Below, piece by piece: positions 40,964-53,024 of a stretch of DNA of 64,000 nucleotides. The stretch is from Bryopsis sp. KO-2023. Lineage: Eukaryota > Chlorophyta > Ulvophyceae > Bryopsidales > Bryopsidaceae. Below the pieces are notes generated by a model. It made no database searches. It worked only from the letters and a program-made list of their open reading frames with translations, and had not been told where the DNA came from. Location: positions 5,146,001-5,210,000 of the forward strand of contig BSYQ01000001.1 in NCBI GenBank assembly GCA_030272585.1, written 5' to 3'. Every line of letters begins with the position of its first letter. The first letter of the stretch is position 1. Made by a program: the position numbers and the translations under genes.

Positions 40964-42284
40964 AAGGCACAGCGCTTCGGGCTTTGCTACGAATGGTGAC
41001 GATGGACAAGACGGTCATGCAGGTACGCACGTGGGTAGAAACGTGGTGTCCTTGGCAAGTACTCTGTGCTATTCAACAGTCGTCTTTGCGAAGCGAGGGT
41101 GCACGTGATGTCTTCCGCCGTCTGGATATGCATTGCTCTTGTCTCGTATCCACACTGATACACCCTCCAGTTTCGTTTTTCCAGCATAAAAGCTGCTTCG
41201 AAGTCATGAGTATCTTATGTATTTGCGCAGATACATATTTTTTCTGAGCGTTGGTCTGCGATAGGCTGTGCCTCTGGATTTGACGCTGGCGTTGACGGCC
41301 GAGGTGAAGAATCAATGCGCGATGCTGGAGGAGCAGAACGCACTGCTAAGGGATATCAAAGCCCAGAAAGACGAACAACTGCAGATCGACCGACGCAGGG
41401 ATGTTCAAGTCCAGCGAAGCGGCTCCACACCAGTGATCGAAGGTGCGAATCTCGCGGCACAATCCCAGCGCACTCGAAACTGGAGCCTATTTGGCTCGTC
41501 CCCTTTTAGTTTTCGACTAACAATGGTTTTCTCAATGTACAGAGGTTGGAGCTGCGCTGCAGGCTGAAAGTTTGGAAAGCAACCTGCGAAGCATCTTGGT
41601 GGGTTTAGCTTCACCCACCTCAGGAACTAGCCGTTTGCTATGACTTCTTCAACTGCGATCGTGTTTTTGTTTTTTTGGATACCCTGTCCTGCGAGTGAAC
41701 CGCTGGGCTTGACTCGAACCCGGTCTGTGGGTCGGCAGGGTGGAAAGAAAATTCTGATCGATGCAGGCTTCGGCGGATCCAAGCCAGGAGCAGTGGCGAA
41801 TGGTCTCGTGGGGAAAGGCCTCACCCTTGCCACAGCTATGTTGGTGTATGATTTCCTGTACAAGGAAGGGTACAGGGTCGCTTTGACACGCAGCACCGAC
41901 GTTTTAGTTCCGCTGAATGAGCGATCCGCTCTGGCAAACCGGAAGGGTGCCGATCTTTTCGTGTGCATTCACTACAACGGTGCGATTCCTACAGGACACG
42001 GCACCGAAGTTTTCGTCTACCCAAACGAGAAGGAAGGGGAGGCGGGGAAGTGTGCCGAGACAGTGCTGGATTCGGTGGTCGCGAAAACTGGTTTCAGGAA
42101 CAGGGGAGTGAAAACCTGGGATTTTCATGTTCTGAGAGAAACCGACATGGCTGCAATTATGGTATTGCCAGGGTTTCTCACCAGCTCTACTGACAGCAAC
42201 AAGCTGAGGGAGAGGAATACGATTGTGGATATCGCTGCTGCCATTGCAGAGGGAGTCGACAACCATTTTACCTATTTTTTCTGA
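40964..42284 (+). CDS. coiled-coil protein with degenerate N-acetylmuramoyl-L-alanine amidase (amidase_3) domain
   Basis: Four 3' exons join in phase: 40964-41022, 41265-41442, 41543-41598, 41739-42284; the 5' end is not located. The first exons give a helical, coiled-coil segment (LTAEVKNQCAMLEEQNALLR). The last exon (181 residues) is an amidase_3 fold: KKILIDAGFGGSKPGA, ALTRSTDV, NERSALANRKGADLFVCIHYNG, GTEVFVY, GFLTSS. In this family a Zn is held by His (GHGG), Glu and His (SIHAN), and a Glu near the end is catalytic. Only the SIHAN-type His is kept: GHGG reads GFGG and VEPGF reads VLPGF. It is therefore probably not an active hydrolase. An alternative reading starts an independent 214-residue product at 41640 with a signal-like leader. 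The domain is bacterial in type, so plastid ancestry or transfer is likely. Confidence 0.7.
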
Positions 42285-45039
42285 AACTTTTTTTCTCAGC
42301 ACAGGTTGGGAAAAGTGGAAGGACTTCCTTTTACCGAGCGATGAACTGTTAGGAAAGCCGAGCACTATCGCAGATATTGATTGATTGATTGGCTAGTAGT
42401 TGGTGCAACTCTCAGCAGAGCGAGAGAGTTTTTTTGTTTCTGTCAGGTTAGATGTTTGTTTTTTTGTAGGTTGGTGCTTGTAGGTGTCTGTCTGTCTGTC
42501 TACGAACTTGCTTTTGTGGAAGGGAGAAGTTTGGTTGATTGTGCACCAGCATTTGAGCAGCTGACTCACTTAGTTTGGTTCAAGGGTTTCAAGTTCAGAG
42601 TGTACTGTGATTGTATTGTGAGGAAGCAAGGATGACTGTTGGTACTGTTTTTGTAATCATGTCGTTTTGCCATGTTCCATTTTCAATGTTATTTTTTTGG
42701 TGAGAAATGGGCAGCAAAAGGGCCACCACAAGATAAAACGGGGGAAATCCAATTCCACTTCAGGACAAAATTTGAAAAATTCAAGAAAAACACACTGGTG
42801 GGGGCAGGTTATGCATTGTAATTGAAACGACAGTTTTTCTTCAGCAGTTTCAGCCCCGGAATCGGAAAAATTGAACGTGCTGTAGAAGACATTAAAATGG
42901 ACTTGGGTGTTTGGTGGGAGTGACTGATGCTCAAGAGTGAGAAGGTCGAAGGTTACTCAGAGTTAAGTGAGACAGTGATAGAGTGGAGTGGATTATCAGA
43001 GTAGAATGGGGAAGGATAGTGGACCTAGTTTTCAGTGGATTTTTGACAAGCCAGAGTTTTAGCAGTGGGCAAATTCTCAAGACAAAAAAAAAGGGTTCCG
43101 CAGATTCACAAATTTCTCAGAGCATCCCCTCCATGTCGAGACACAAATTTGCATGGGTCAGCTGCATGTGTAAGGGAAGCACCTAAAATTCCAACGCATT
43201 CTCGATTAGAAATTAGAAACACCTACACAAATGCGACAAAAACTGTGTACAATGTTGATCCAGAACCCGAAACGAACACAACCCACGACATACCGAATTC
43301 CCTTTTCCTTTTTTTTCCAAAAAAAAAAGTCTCCTCTCGCTTCTTCGCTCGCTACAGAAATTGCCATCAAAGTGGACTATTAAAAAAAAAAAAACGCACT
43401 GGGGACAAAAACCACCCACCCAAAAAAGCCTTGTCTGACAACAATAATTTCCTTTCTTTTTTCTTTTCTTCTTTTTCTCCATTTTTAACCCCCCTCCTTT
43501 TTTTTCCCTCTCATCCTCTCTCACAGAGAATTGCAGCAGAGAAAGCAAATTCTTGTTTCTGCTTTTCTTTTTTCCCTTTTTTTTTTTTTTTCGGTTAGTG
43601 AACACCCCCCCCCCCCCCCTCCTTTCCCTCGATCAACAAATCCCAACAAACGGCATATTCAAATTTTCTTCAAACAAACATATTTTCTGGGCAGAATATG
43701 CTGCATAGACACACGATAAAACATGTACGGATGAATCCATACATAGTTTTCTGTGTGAACATAATTCACGCCCACTGGATTTTTTTTTTTTTTTTTTTAA
43801 ACCATCACTCACACGTTGGGACCATCTCATTTAAGTCATATATGGTACACAAAATCAAAAGTACACAGAAAAACCAAACATGACTAAAAGTCCATTCTCT
43901 GTTTTTTGTTTTTGTTTTTTCTCCCTCTCTTTCTCTCTCTATCTATCTACCTTTTGTCTTCCTTTTTAATTCTTTTCTTTTTTTTTTTCATATTTACCAT
44001 CCCTTCTTTTCCGAACAAACTACGAAAAAGAAATACCCAACCAAGATATTGCAAGCCATCCACCAAACCACCAATGTATGATAAAGAGTACGAAAAAAAA
44101 AGAAAAAAGAACACCAGCCAAAAAAAAAAAAGGAAAAAAAAGAGTTAAAAAAACACCCCAAAATGTCTGCTTTCGCAACCCAAAACCTCATCTCTTTGCA
44201 CAACCACACACATAAAAAAAACACGATTTTTTTTTTTCCTTTCTTTTTCACCTTTCACAAAAAAAAGAGTGATAGCTATTTTAAGAGTGAGAGAAAAAAA
44301 GAGAGAGAGGAAGGGGGGGGAAACCCCAAAGAGAGTTGGAAAACTGACGCCGTCAAGCAATACCCTGGAGTGGTGTAAATGCTCATCCGAGGTATATCGA
44401 CTAAGAATAGGTAAGATAATAAAAAGTTGAAAAAAGAAAAAAAAGAAAAATACAAAAGCCAAATCAAAACCGAAACAAAAGCAATAGACTTCAGAGAGCA
44501 TATTCAGTGGGCGGGAGAGCCAAAAACGTGTACTGTCAATATATATTTTTTTTCTTTTTTTTTTGAAGTCTTTACGATGTACTTATCATGTACTTTTCAA
44601 AAACAAATTCGACAGAAAATAAAATCGAACTCAAAATATTAGGAATTCCCTGAAGAGATCTCTGGCAAAGTGAAAGTCTCCTCCATATCGAATCGAACCT
44701 ATTATCAAAAACACACACACAGCAGAGAAAAAATCAAACAGAATGTAATATTTTAGAAAAAGAAAAAAAATCACAAAATCATAAAAAAGCCGTCATAAAC
44801 CCATCATGCACTCGAATCGAACTAATTTTTAGGGAAGAAAAAGAGACGTATTGCAGAGTTTTCCCATTTCTGTTTGAAAGTGCCACCATCGACAGAGAAA
44901 AGAAAGAGTCAATATAACATTTTAATATTCTTATCAACTAAGAATAGAAAAAGAAAACATACTATCTTAATTTTTTAATCAAGAAAAGGATAAGAAAAAC
45001 ATATTGAAAACTTTAAAACAAATTAAAACATTATCTTGA
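42285..45039. other. gene-free low-complexity stretch
   Basis: No supported gene. Long runs of A, T and C, pyrimidine-rich blocks (43450-43620, 43890-44000) and purine-rich blocks (44090-44330) dominate. It probably includes the 3' untranslated region of the amidase-like gene at the left. Confidence 0.5.
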
Positions 45040-48000
45040 TCAAAACCGAAAAGAAAAATACTGCTTTATGTTTTTTGGGTAGGTTTTTTTGATCACCTCC
45101 ATTCCACGAAGGTTGTATCCAACCACCATGAGCCAGTACAAGAGCCTGGCGAGCTCCAATGCCGTGCTTTCGCAGTTCGTTTGCCTCAGTTCGGCCACGT
45201 CACTGGTACCCATCATACGTTGGATGAAAACGTTCATAGCCAGCAGAACATCTTCTTCAGCAAAAGCTGTCAGCTCCTGAGCAGTTCAATGGGAAAAAAA
45301 AGGCAAAAACACTTGGTTAAGGAAAGACAAAATGGCGCATTGAGTACACAACCTCTTCTTTCTTTCCCAAGCAGAATCGAAAAACAGAACAAAATTCCGA
45401 GTGGAGTATGGTTGGACAAGTGAAACTTATGGAAATTACCGGCAACCTCCACATTTCAAAGCTACCCCACTCTCACTTCTGAGACTGTGATCAAAATCAG
45501 GAGTTTTCAATGTATAACCAAGCACTGTTTTGATGTCTAAGAAAGATATTTCACGGTCGATTGGGGGGTTATTGATCGACACTACTTTTCGTAAACTGAA
45601 AAAAAAAAGAAGTGAAAACTGAAAACTGAAAATTGAAACAGGTTGAAAAAAAATGAAAACACTACGATCTCGAGGGGATTTTTTTTTTTTCCTTTTCACC
45701 TGCAAGGTTTGTGCATCAAGTTTTTTAATGTAGTCCAGCAAATTGTTGTATTGACAGGACGAGGCCGTCTTTTGCTCCAGCTGATTTCTGAGCAGGTTCA
45801 ACTCGGATTCCAGCTGTTCGATGTATTGCACCGCCGACATGCTCTCAGCGCCCAGATCGTTGTGCCATCTCACCACTTCGCCCTGAACACGGGTTGTCTG
45901 GGCCGTGGAGATATAATTCGAATCTCTTTCTGGCATGTCCTCCGGTGCAGGCAAAGCACCGAGATTTCTCGTCAGATCGAGTCGATACTGGACAACACAT
46001 GAAAAAAAAACACCACACTTAATAACCCCAATTCACATAAAATCTGCACTCTCTCCAAGAAAAACAAAGCAAAAAAAACATGAAAGGAATCAAGTTCTTT
46101 ATCAACTAATATTTAGGATCCCATTTTCTGGCACAACTTAACCAAATCTGAATTTATCAATTATCCTCGTAATCAAGGAGAAAATGAAAAAAAAAATTCA
46201 TGGAAATTTGTTGAAGAATGTTTTCCTTCCTGACAGGAAGATTTTGAGCGGTGAGCCATACTTGTTCTACATCAATGACTTCTGTATGGAAAAAAAATCT
46301 TTGTTTTCTTTCTGTCTTCAATTTTTTTCATTTCTAAATGGCAATTGAATGGGTAGTGATCTTATTAATATGCCTCGTACCTGAGCATTTTTGAACATGT
46401 ATCCAGTCATCATGACGCTGTACATCAATTGGGAAAGGTTCTCGCCCATCTGGAACAAAAAACAAGAAAACACATCAAAAACATGGTTCTTCTGAAATGT
46501 ATACAATACATATATATATATATATCTCAAGAGCTTGCGAAATTATCCTCCCGACTGCCCCAGCTCTGGGTCAATATCACTCGAGAATCTCGAGTCGAGA
46601 TATGATTAAGCGGAAAAGCGGACGGGCAAAATTCAGCCTCGATGTCAGACATGGATTGAAAACAAAATCCTACAAAACATCTGGATGCTGGAGGAAGAAA
46701 CTGACTGTTCAGACATACGCATTCCCTTATCGCATTTTTCGAAAAAAAAAATTCTTGTAGGGGTTCGTCTGGATTTTCCGTAGAGCAATCAATTCGACAT
46801 ATGCTGTGCTTTGGAAAACACAGTCTAAAAATAAAGCATCAATTAAAAAAAAAAACAAAAAAACAGCAATTGCATGGCAGAGTTCCAAAAAAGACTGATT
46901 GATCAGGGAAAGCTGACAAGGAAGATCAGATTTTCATTTTATTTATTTCATTTTTGGGGACGTACCGTTGAAATCCGAACATCGAAGAATTGTGGCGGAA
47001 GAGATCCCAACATGTTGGTGATAGTATGTCGCATGGCCTCAATCACCTATATAATTTCAACACACCAAAAATTTCAATTCTTTGTTTTTGTAAGTTGGGA
47101 AATGGCATTTTTTTTTTTTTTTTGGGGGGGGGGCCTTAGAATCTATTGTTTTCCACAGCCAACCTCTCAAATATTGTCAGCGACTTCCAAGAAAATCCAC
47201 AGAGCATCCGTAAAACTCAGAAGGTGTTATTTCCAGCACTTGGAAAAATAAAGCAATTGCTCAGGGCATTTTACTGCTGACTGGACCCAGCCAGCCCTAA
47301 CCCAACAGAAACAAGAAGAAAAAAAAACACCTTTCTTTCCAGCCAAACAATGCTTTGCCTAGCCACAAGAACCCTCTGGAGATTTCTTTTAGAGTTGTGC
47401 TCACCTGGGAGGGTGCTGAATTGACGAACTCCTCCATTACTTCTGGCTCCACATCCCGAACGTAGTTTAAAAGAAAATCCCGACGGTCCACGGCCTACAG
47501 ATGCGCAACCACACACACAGATGAATCGTCGCCCCACCCCCTTCCTCAGAAAACCACGCGTTTTCTTCCAGTTTTTAGACATCTCGCTATCGAGCCCAGT
47601 CAGCTTTCGACGCAACAAATGCCCTCCGAGAAACAAAAGCATTACGAAACAGTGGGAAAAACCCTTCGATGCGACGGTTAGCTTTTTTTTTTGTGTTCCT
47701 TTCGGTTGGGGTGTTTTCCTTACGCTTTGTGCGCTCTGCCCTTCGCTGGGGAATCCCTGGTCAGACACGGCTCGCATCGCGAACCTCCTGCCTCGCGACA
47801 ACGATGCGCTCGCCAGGGGAGCCCTCACGAAAGCGCCCATCCCGGAGCGAACGTCCGCGCTCGCACCGCACGCATTCCTCTGGCAGCGTTCCACAGTGCG
47901 GTTGCACGATGGGATCGCGTCGAGACCCAGCGCCCCAGCAAAAACGGTCATTTGCGGCCTGGTGGAGACGACGAGGCTTGGAGCAATTCCTCCCGAAAGA

Positions 48001-48146
48001 CAAAAGGGGGACAGAAAGCGCGCCACTTTCGGTTTTCCGTCGACCCCCCTTTTCGAACTGTTTGTGTTTGTTTCTCGCAGGTGGTGGTGTGGGAAAGGGT
48101 GCGCGAGCGCTGTTGGGATTTTGATGGTTGCTTCCGCGGCAGCCAT
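45040..48146 (-). CDS. DUF760 family chloroplast protein (At3g17800-like)
   Basis: Six exons on the minus strand (48146-47724, 47494-47405, 47046-46966, 46449-46381, 45987-45700, 45276-45040) join at codon boundaries to 395 residues. The first 135 residues are Ala/Ser/Arg-rich with few acidic residues, as in a plastid transit peptide. DUF760 follows: LLNYVRDVEPEVMEEFVNSA, MLGSLPPQFFDVRIST, LSQLMYSVMMTGYMFKNAQ, then a charged linker, then a second half with MNVFIQRMMGT and ELARLLYWLMVVGYNLRGME. The family is found in plants, algae and cyanobacteria; the Arabidopsis members include a UV-B-induced plastid protein of unknown activity. Every intron is phase 0. Length is close to Arabidopsis homologues. 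Confidence 0.88.
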
Positions 48147-48856
48147 GACAGTCTGTGGCGAGGTGTAATCATTCCAGCACAGCGCCACGGAGGAGCCCAC
48201 CAAACCAGATCCAGCCAATTTTCTTTATTTTAATTTTTTTTCCAGAAAAAAGGAGCAGAAAAACAATCCAGAGGGGGGCCAGGGAGGTTTTTTTGTTTCC
48301 CTCGCTGACCACCAGTCTGGAAATAAAAATAAAGGAGGAATTCTTGTTTAAATAAGAATTCCGACCAGCGATGGTTGAATTCTTTTTGTGAAGCATGCTT
48401 ACATAAATAATAACTGAAAAAAAAGAAATCGTTCCTTCCAATTGTGGGTCTGACATTAGAAAAAAAAAGAAATCAATATTTGAAATCCATCCATTAGCTG
48501 CTCTCCAGCTGCTCCGCTGGAATTAACCAAAAAAAAAAGAAACAATTTCCCTGCCCTTCTTAAAAACTACAACAAAGCCGTTTGTAGAACCAAAAACCAA
48601 AAAAAAAAAGAACACTCCCTGCAAATTTCCAACCTTGCCTATCCAGATCCCGATTCTGACTAATCGTTTCTATTTCCCCTTGCAGGAAATCAACTAAAAC
48701 TTCACCACCCATGTGGTTGACTAAAGATCACAGGCTACCTATTCACCCCCCTCCCCTTTCTTTCTTTTTTTTTTTAGGGGGTGGGGGGGGTGCCAGACAG
48801 AATGCCATTATATGATCGGCGACAATTTTGGATGTTTCGCCCCACAACAAATTCCC
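48147..48856. other. DUF760 upstream region, no gene seen
   Basis: About 700 bp between the DUF760 start and the stop of the neighbouring methyltransferase. It should hold the DUF760 promoter. AATAAA occurs near 48322. No coding pattern was found. Confidence 0.45.
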
Positions 48857-51162
48857 TTAAACTTGACGGCAAACCTGGCCATCGCTACGGTAACTAAAGT
48901 GCATAACGCGACTCTCCACCAGCTCCTCCTGTGGCGGCCCGACATCTGAATAAAAAAAAACACATACAACAGCTGTTTCTGATAATTTTATTTTTTAAAA
49001 ATTAAACAACAAACACACACCGAAGCAACAAAAGAAACTGATAAATCGATGATTGATGTTTACCAATCGCTTAGGCACGGTGTATCTGTACAGTTTTGAT
49101 ATGTTGCTGACATCCATCCGGTTGGGCTGCTGCGAACTGGCGCCCTTTACCTCCACCAACTGGTCATCCCAGCCAGGAATTCTGTACCAAAAAAAAAACA
49201 CAAGGCAAGCTCAAACGAACAGCCATCTTTCCGAAGTTTGGATATCTCAATCAAGAGGGAAAAACAAGCTCAAAATGATTGTTGATTTTAGCCCCGACCA
49301 GAAAGTTTGTTTGGAACAAAAACAATTTAAGCAGAAAGAAGAACAAAGGTTGATGAACACCACCCAACACGATTTCCAAAATACTATATTTGTATATGTA
49401 TATATTTAATTTAATTTTTAATTTAATTTTTTTCATCGTCCCACCTGAACATGTAAGAAATGACTCGAGCATTGGGTTTGAGCTCGTTTTTGAGCTTCCC
49501 CTTCAGCTGCTCCAATCCTGAAAGTACCAATAAACAGCCCATCTCGAAAACTAATACGAAAAAACATGAATAAAGACATGCAGTCCCCCCCCAAAAAAGA
49601 AATAAAAATAACGGAGCCCATTATCTCAAATTTTATATTTATCATGACATGTATTTATGTTTCTAACAAAAGCATCCAGAGGAGGGGCGGCAGAAAGTAA
49701 ACAACTTAAAGAAAAGTCAGCTGAAGAGGAGGGGGGGGAGAGGGGCTGACAAACACTTTCTATAAAAGTAAATAAATAAAAAGCATGCAATCACCTGCTG
49801 GAGATAAATACAAATACACTACCGTGGCATTTCCCAAATCCACGTCCATCGCGTCGCCAAGCTTTATATCAACCAGCCGATCCAAACCAGCTGCAAATGA
49901 AAGAATAAAAAAATGAAAAAAAGAATTTCAACACAAATTATGTTCTTTTCCTTCATCAAATTTCCAACACATTCTGACGGCTGCTTCCATGGCCATTTTG
50001 CTTGACGAGTCTTTATAGACGAGGAAGAAACTTACAATTTTGCTGATATGGTGGCGATCAATTTTTTATTCTTTTTTTTCAAATCTTTGTCTTACCATTT
50101 TCCACTGCCTCTTTCGCTTTTCGATATGCTTTGACATCGCGCTCCACACCCACGCAACGTGCCCGCTGCCTTTCGGCGGCAGCAATCAAGAGTCGACCTA
50201 GTTTTCAACCCCCCCCAAATAAATAAATGAATAAAATAAAATAAATAAAATAACTGGGAAATGCTCCAAAAGCCAAGTAGCCAGGTCAATTCGAAGGCTG
50301 TTGAATGTGCGGGTGATCCAACGATTCTTGACCAAATCAGAAAATCAATGTCAGATTTGGTGTCCACACATCGCACTGAATTCCCCCAGTTGCAATACCG
50401 CATCCTCCAAATTCTAATTAAACCAATCAGGCAACACTGAAAAGCACCACGAATTCCTTCTGACCCACTTTTGCAAACACATGTAGTTCATTCAATCACC
50501 CCCATTCCCACCCTCTAGGATCGGCCCCCAAGCAGCAGCAATTGCCCTGCACAATTTTTTTTCCCCCCTAGTGTGTCAGGCAATGATCAGTACATAATTG
50601 ATGTTGAATCTTCCACGCACCATCGTTGCACCCCAAATCGTAAACGACGTCCGACTCCTTCACTTCTGCCAATTCCAGGAAAGCGTCCAGCACATACTGT
50701 TCGCAAAAGCGTGAAAAAAAAAGCGTTATCGCACTTTTCAAGCTTGAAACCACCCAGCGGAGTTCTTTCCAACCCACGTTCATTCTATTTTGTTCAGTTA
50801 AGCTTAGATTTCGTCGCCCAGTCGAAGATTCTTGCGTCGAGCGAACAACGACTGGGACTTGCAGTTCAACTGTTCGTGCGCAACGAAATGGATACAGAAC
50901 GCAGGAACGGATGCTTTTCGTTGTTTTGTTTAACAAAAGGAATCGAGACTTGCCTCTGGGCTGGGGAACACGACCCCCAAGTTGTTATCGCTCTCTCGTC
51001 CAGACATTTTTCAGCACGAACATACAGAGAAGGGGGGTTTATTTGCTTCGAAGTCGTCATCATCATGCTTACGTAATATCTCTACCTGTACTTGTTCCAA
51101 AACGCGGACGGAAGCGGCAGATGTGGGCGCGGGGTTGGTCCCCCTGAAGTACCGCTTTCCAT
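48857..51162 (-). CDS. class I SAM-dependent methyltransferase (FAM173/ATPSCKMT-like)
   Basis: Confident minus-strand exons are 50696-50621, 50197-50096, 49890-49795, 49517-49445, 49181-49064 and a last exon ending at 48857. They join in phase: YVLDAFLELAEVKESDVVYD, motif I LGCNDGRLLIAAAE, GVERD, LGDAMDVDLGNATVVYLYL, LKNELKPNARVISYMF, then IPGWDD. The VVYLYL and LKPNARVIS blocks match the FAM173 group, whose animal members trimethylate lysines of mitochondrial ATP synthase c or ANT; the target here is unknown. Motif I has GCND where GCGD is usual. The last acceptor is uncertain (48945 or 48925). A likely first exon at 51162-51086 (MESGTSGGPTPRP) is not joined with certainty to the core, so the 5' part is tentative. 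Confidence 0.75.
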
Positions 51163-52171
51163 GGAGCGTTGGAGGGAGAGTGAAGGTTCACCAAACACGT
51201 GGTTGGGTGAACGGTTCATCCCAGTACATCAGCCTGCTTAATTACTCAAGTGCTTGCTGCGCACGTGATAGCGATTCGTACCATGGGAGGGATGTCTGAC
51301 ATCATGAAAACTGGGAAGAGAGGTTTTGCATTGTGAGGTTTTGGACAATCAACAGTCTAGACCAGAATTGCAGCTCGCACAGTGGGGGAGCCAGCAACCC
51401 AAAATGGGATGGAGTGGTGCACCGTGTGCAAGACTGGGTTCAGCGAAGGCATTGTATATTGCCAGGTGAAAACATCCTCTCTTTTGGGGGACAGCAGTCC
51501 ATACTGCAAGCAAAATTGGGTGGTGAGCGAGTAAGGAGAAAGCCTTTTGAAACAAAGGGCAAAACACTCTGTAGACATTCTTCAGCTTGTTGCCTTGAGC
51601 AGAGCCAACCAGATTCACTGAGTAAAGATGTCCCTGAGTGTGGAATCAACAAGCAAAAGTCCTAACCGAATTCAGCCGGTGGACAAGGGGGTGGTTGCCA
51701 ACCACACAATTCTGGACCAGGAACTCAAATCTCAATCAAGTCAATTCAGTAACAACCGACCGAACAGAAAAGAAAAAAACCTGGCTGTGCAGCCCATTAA
51801 AAGTAAATGCTCCATTAAACCGGTTGTTCCAATGGGGCCATCATTTTCATACGGCCTGTGCAAAATAGTACTCTTGAATTGTTAATAGAAGCTTTGGGTC
51901 CCACAAGGCATGCTCCAACAATCCAGCACCGATTGAAATTCTTGCACTTCCATCAACAAAGCTTGTCTGCACATTTTTTTACAATCGACTTGCAGTAACT
52001 TCCGGACAGATTCCACCCAAACCCAGCCAACCGAGTTTTCTCATCTGGTCATCACATGGTTGTGAAAGAAAGGAACACAGCAAATCCACAGCAGAAAAAA
52101 AGACCACAGGAAACTGGAGTGATGAGCAATCCCCAGTAGGTCCCAATGAATCTCCCAGCTCTGCTCGATTT
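51163..52171. other. intergenic stretch without a supported gene
   Basis: A 110-codon plus frame at 51333-51665 and an overlapping frame with a CTVCKTGF motif around 51410-51530 compete with each other. Neither is recognisable, so no gene is called. Confidence 0.35.
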
Positions 52172-52431
52172 TCATTCCTTTTCCAATTCGCCAGAATAGC
52201 CAGCATCGCTGGAAGGTAGCTCCACCGTCTGCAATCCACAACAAGAAAAAAAAAACACCACTCGGGCTTAACTTCGATTCAATTTTCTCAGCCGTTGCAC
52301 ATTGAAGGAGCGCAGGGCCATGCATCCAGCACTTCCTGGAGTACCAAATCGGGCTTGTAGATGTTATGCACGACGGCAGCCCCCGCCAGCATCGACACGA
52401 TCGCCACACCGTACGCCTTCCAAAACGCCAT
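52172..52431 (-). CDS. Brawnin/UQCC6-like mitochondrial microprotein (DUF4516-like)
   Basis: Two minus-strand exons (52431-52345 and 52228-52172) join at a phase-0 GT-AG intron to a 47-residue protein. The N-terminal half is one hydrophobic segment, MAFWKAYGVAIVSMLAGAAV, followed by VHNIYKPDL, and the join restores KPDLTV. A short membrane helix with a GA-VVH and Y-(K/R)-PDLT motif is the mark of Brawnin/UQCC6, an inner-membrane protein needed for respiratory complex III assembly in animals. The C-terminal tail is acidic. Without splicing, the frame reads into unrelated residues and stops 18 codons later. The family call rests on a short match. Confidence 0.6.
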
Positions 52432-53024
52432 GAGGTTCGCGGAGGGGGGGCGGAATCTAACACTTTTTCCACAGCAGCAGGGGGTTCTCAGCCAGACAGA
52501 ATCCGAAACTGTCGACGGTTCTATGAAGGTTCCCTCAGAATGACACGTGATCTAACGGCCTGAATTATATTGGGGGGGTTGGGGGAACGCATTGGTGCAA
52601 AGCTGCAGAAGGGAAAAGAAATATCCGATTCGAGAACAGAGAGAGAGAAAGAGGAAGACGCACGGGGGGGGTTGAATGAAACGAAACTTCTTCGGCAGGG
52701 GTGGTGGAAAGGGTCGACCTCGACCCCCCCTGTCGAGAGCCACTCGACCCAGAACCAGTTGTTCTGGACCCCCTCGCGTCTCTGCCAGGCGGCTGAGTGG
52801 CGGCACTCGCACCTCCACGGGTGGGATGAAACAAAAAATGCCCTCCGCTCAGTTTCCCGGAAAAGCAACAAGAGATTTAGTTCATTTCTTTTTTCTTCTG
52901 GACCCCCAGGGTTAATACCTGTCTCACTATTATAGACAGGGTTGACCCAGAAAAATAGTGGAGTGCTTCTTTTCCCCAATCCTTGGCCATTTTACTCACC
53001 TTTTTTTTTCCGTCTTTTGAAGCC
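52432..53024. other. divergent intergenic region between the UQCC6-like and PLD genes
   Basis: About 590 bp, G-rich in the middle, that should carry both promoters. A non-coding first exon of the PLD gene may lie here because a strong acceptor (CTCTGTTGCAG) occurs at 53085 inside its first called exon. Confidence 0.4.

Noticed and set aside
47271-48218. Single 315-codon minus-strand frame over the DUF760 N terminus
   Set aside because: It reads through an intron with a strong GTAAGG donor at 47723. The spliced model joins the conserved domain in phase and the unspliced frame does not.
51333-51665. 110-codon gene
   Set aside because: An overlapping frame with a C-x2-C motif is equally plausible, neither is recognisable and no splice support was seen.
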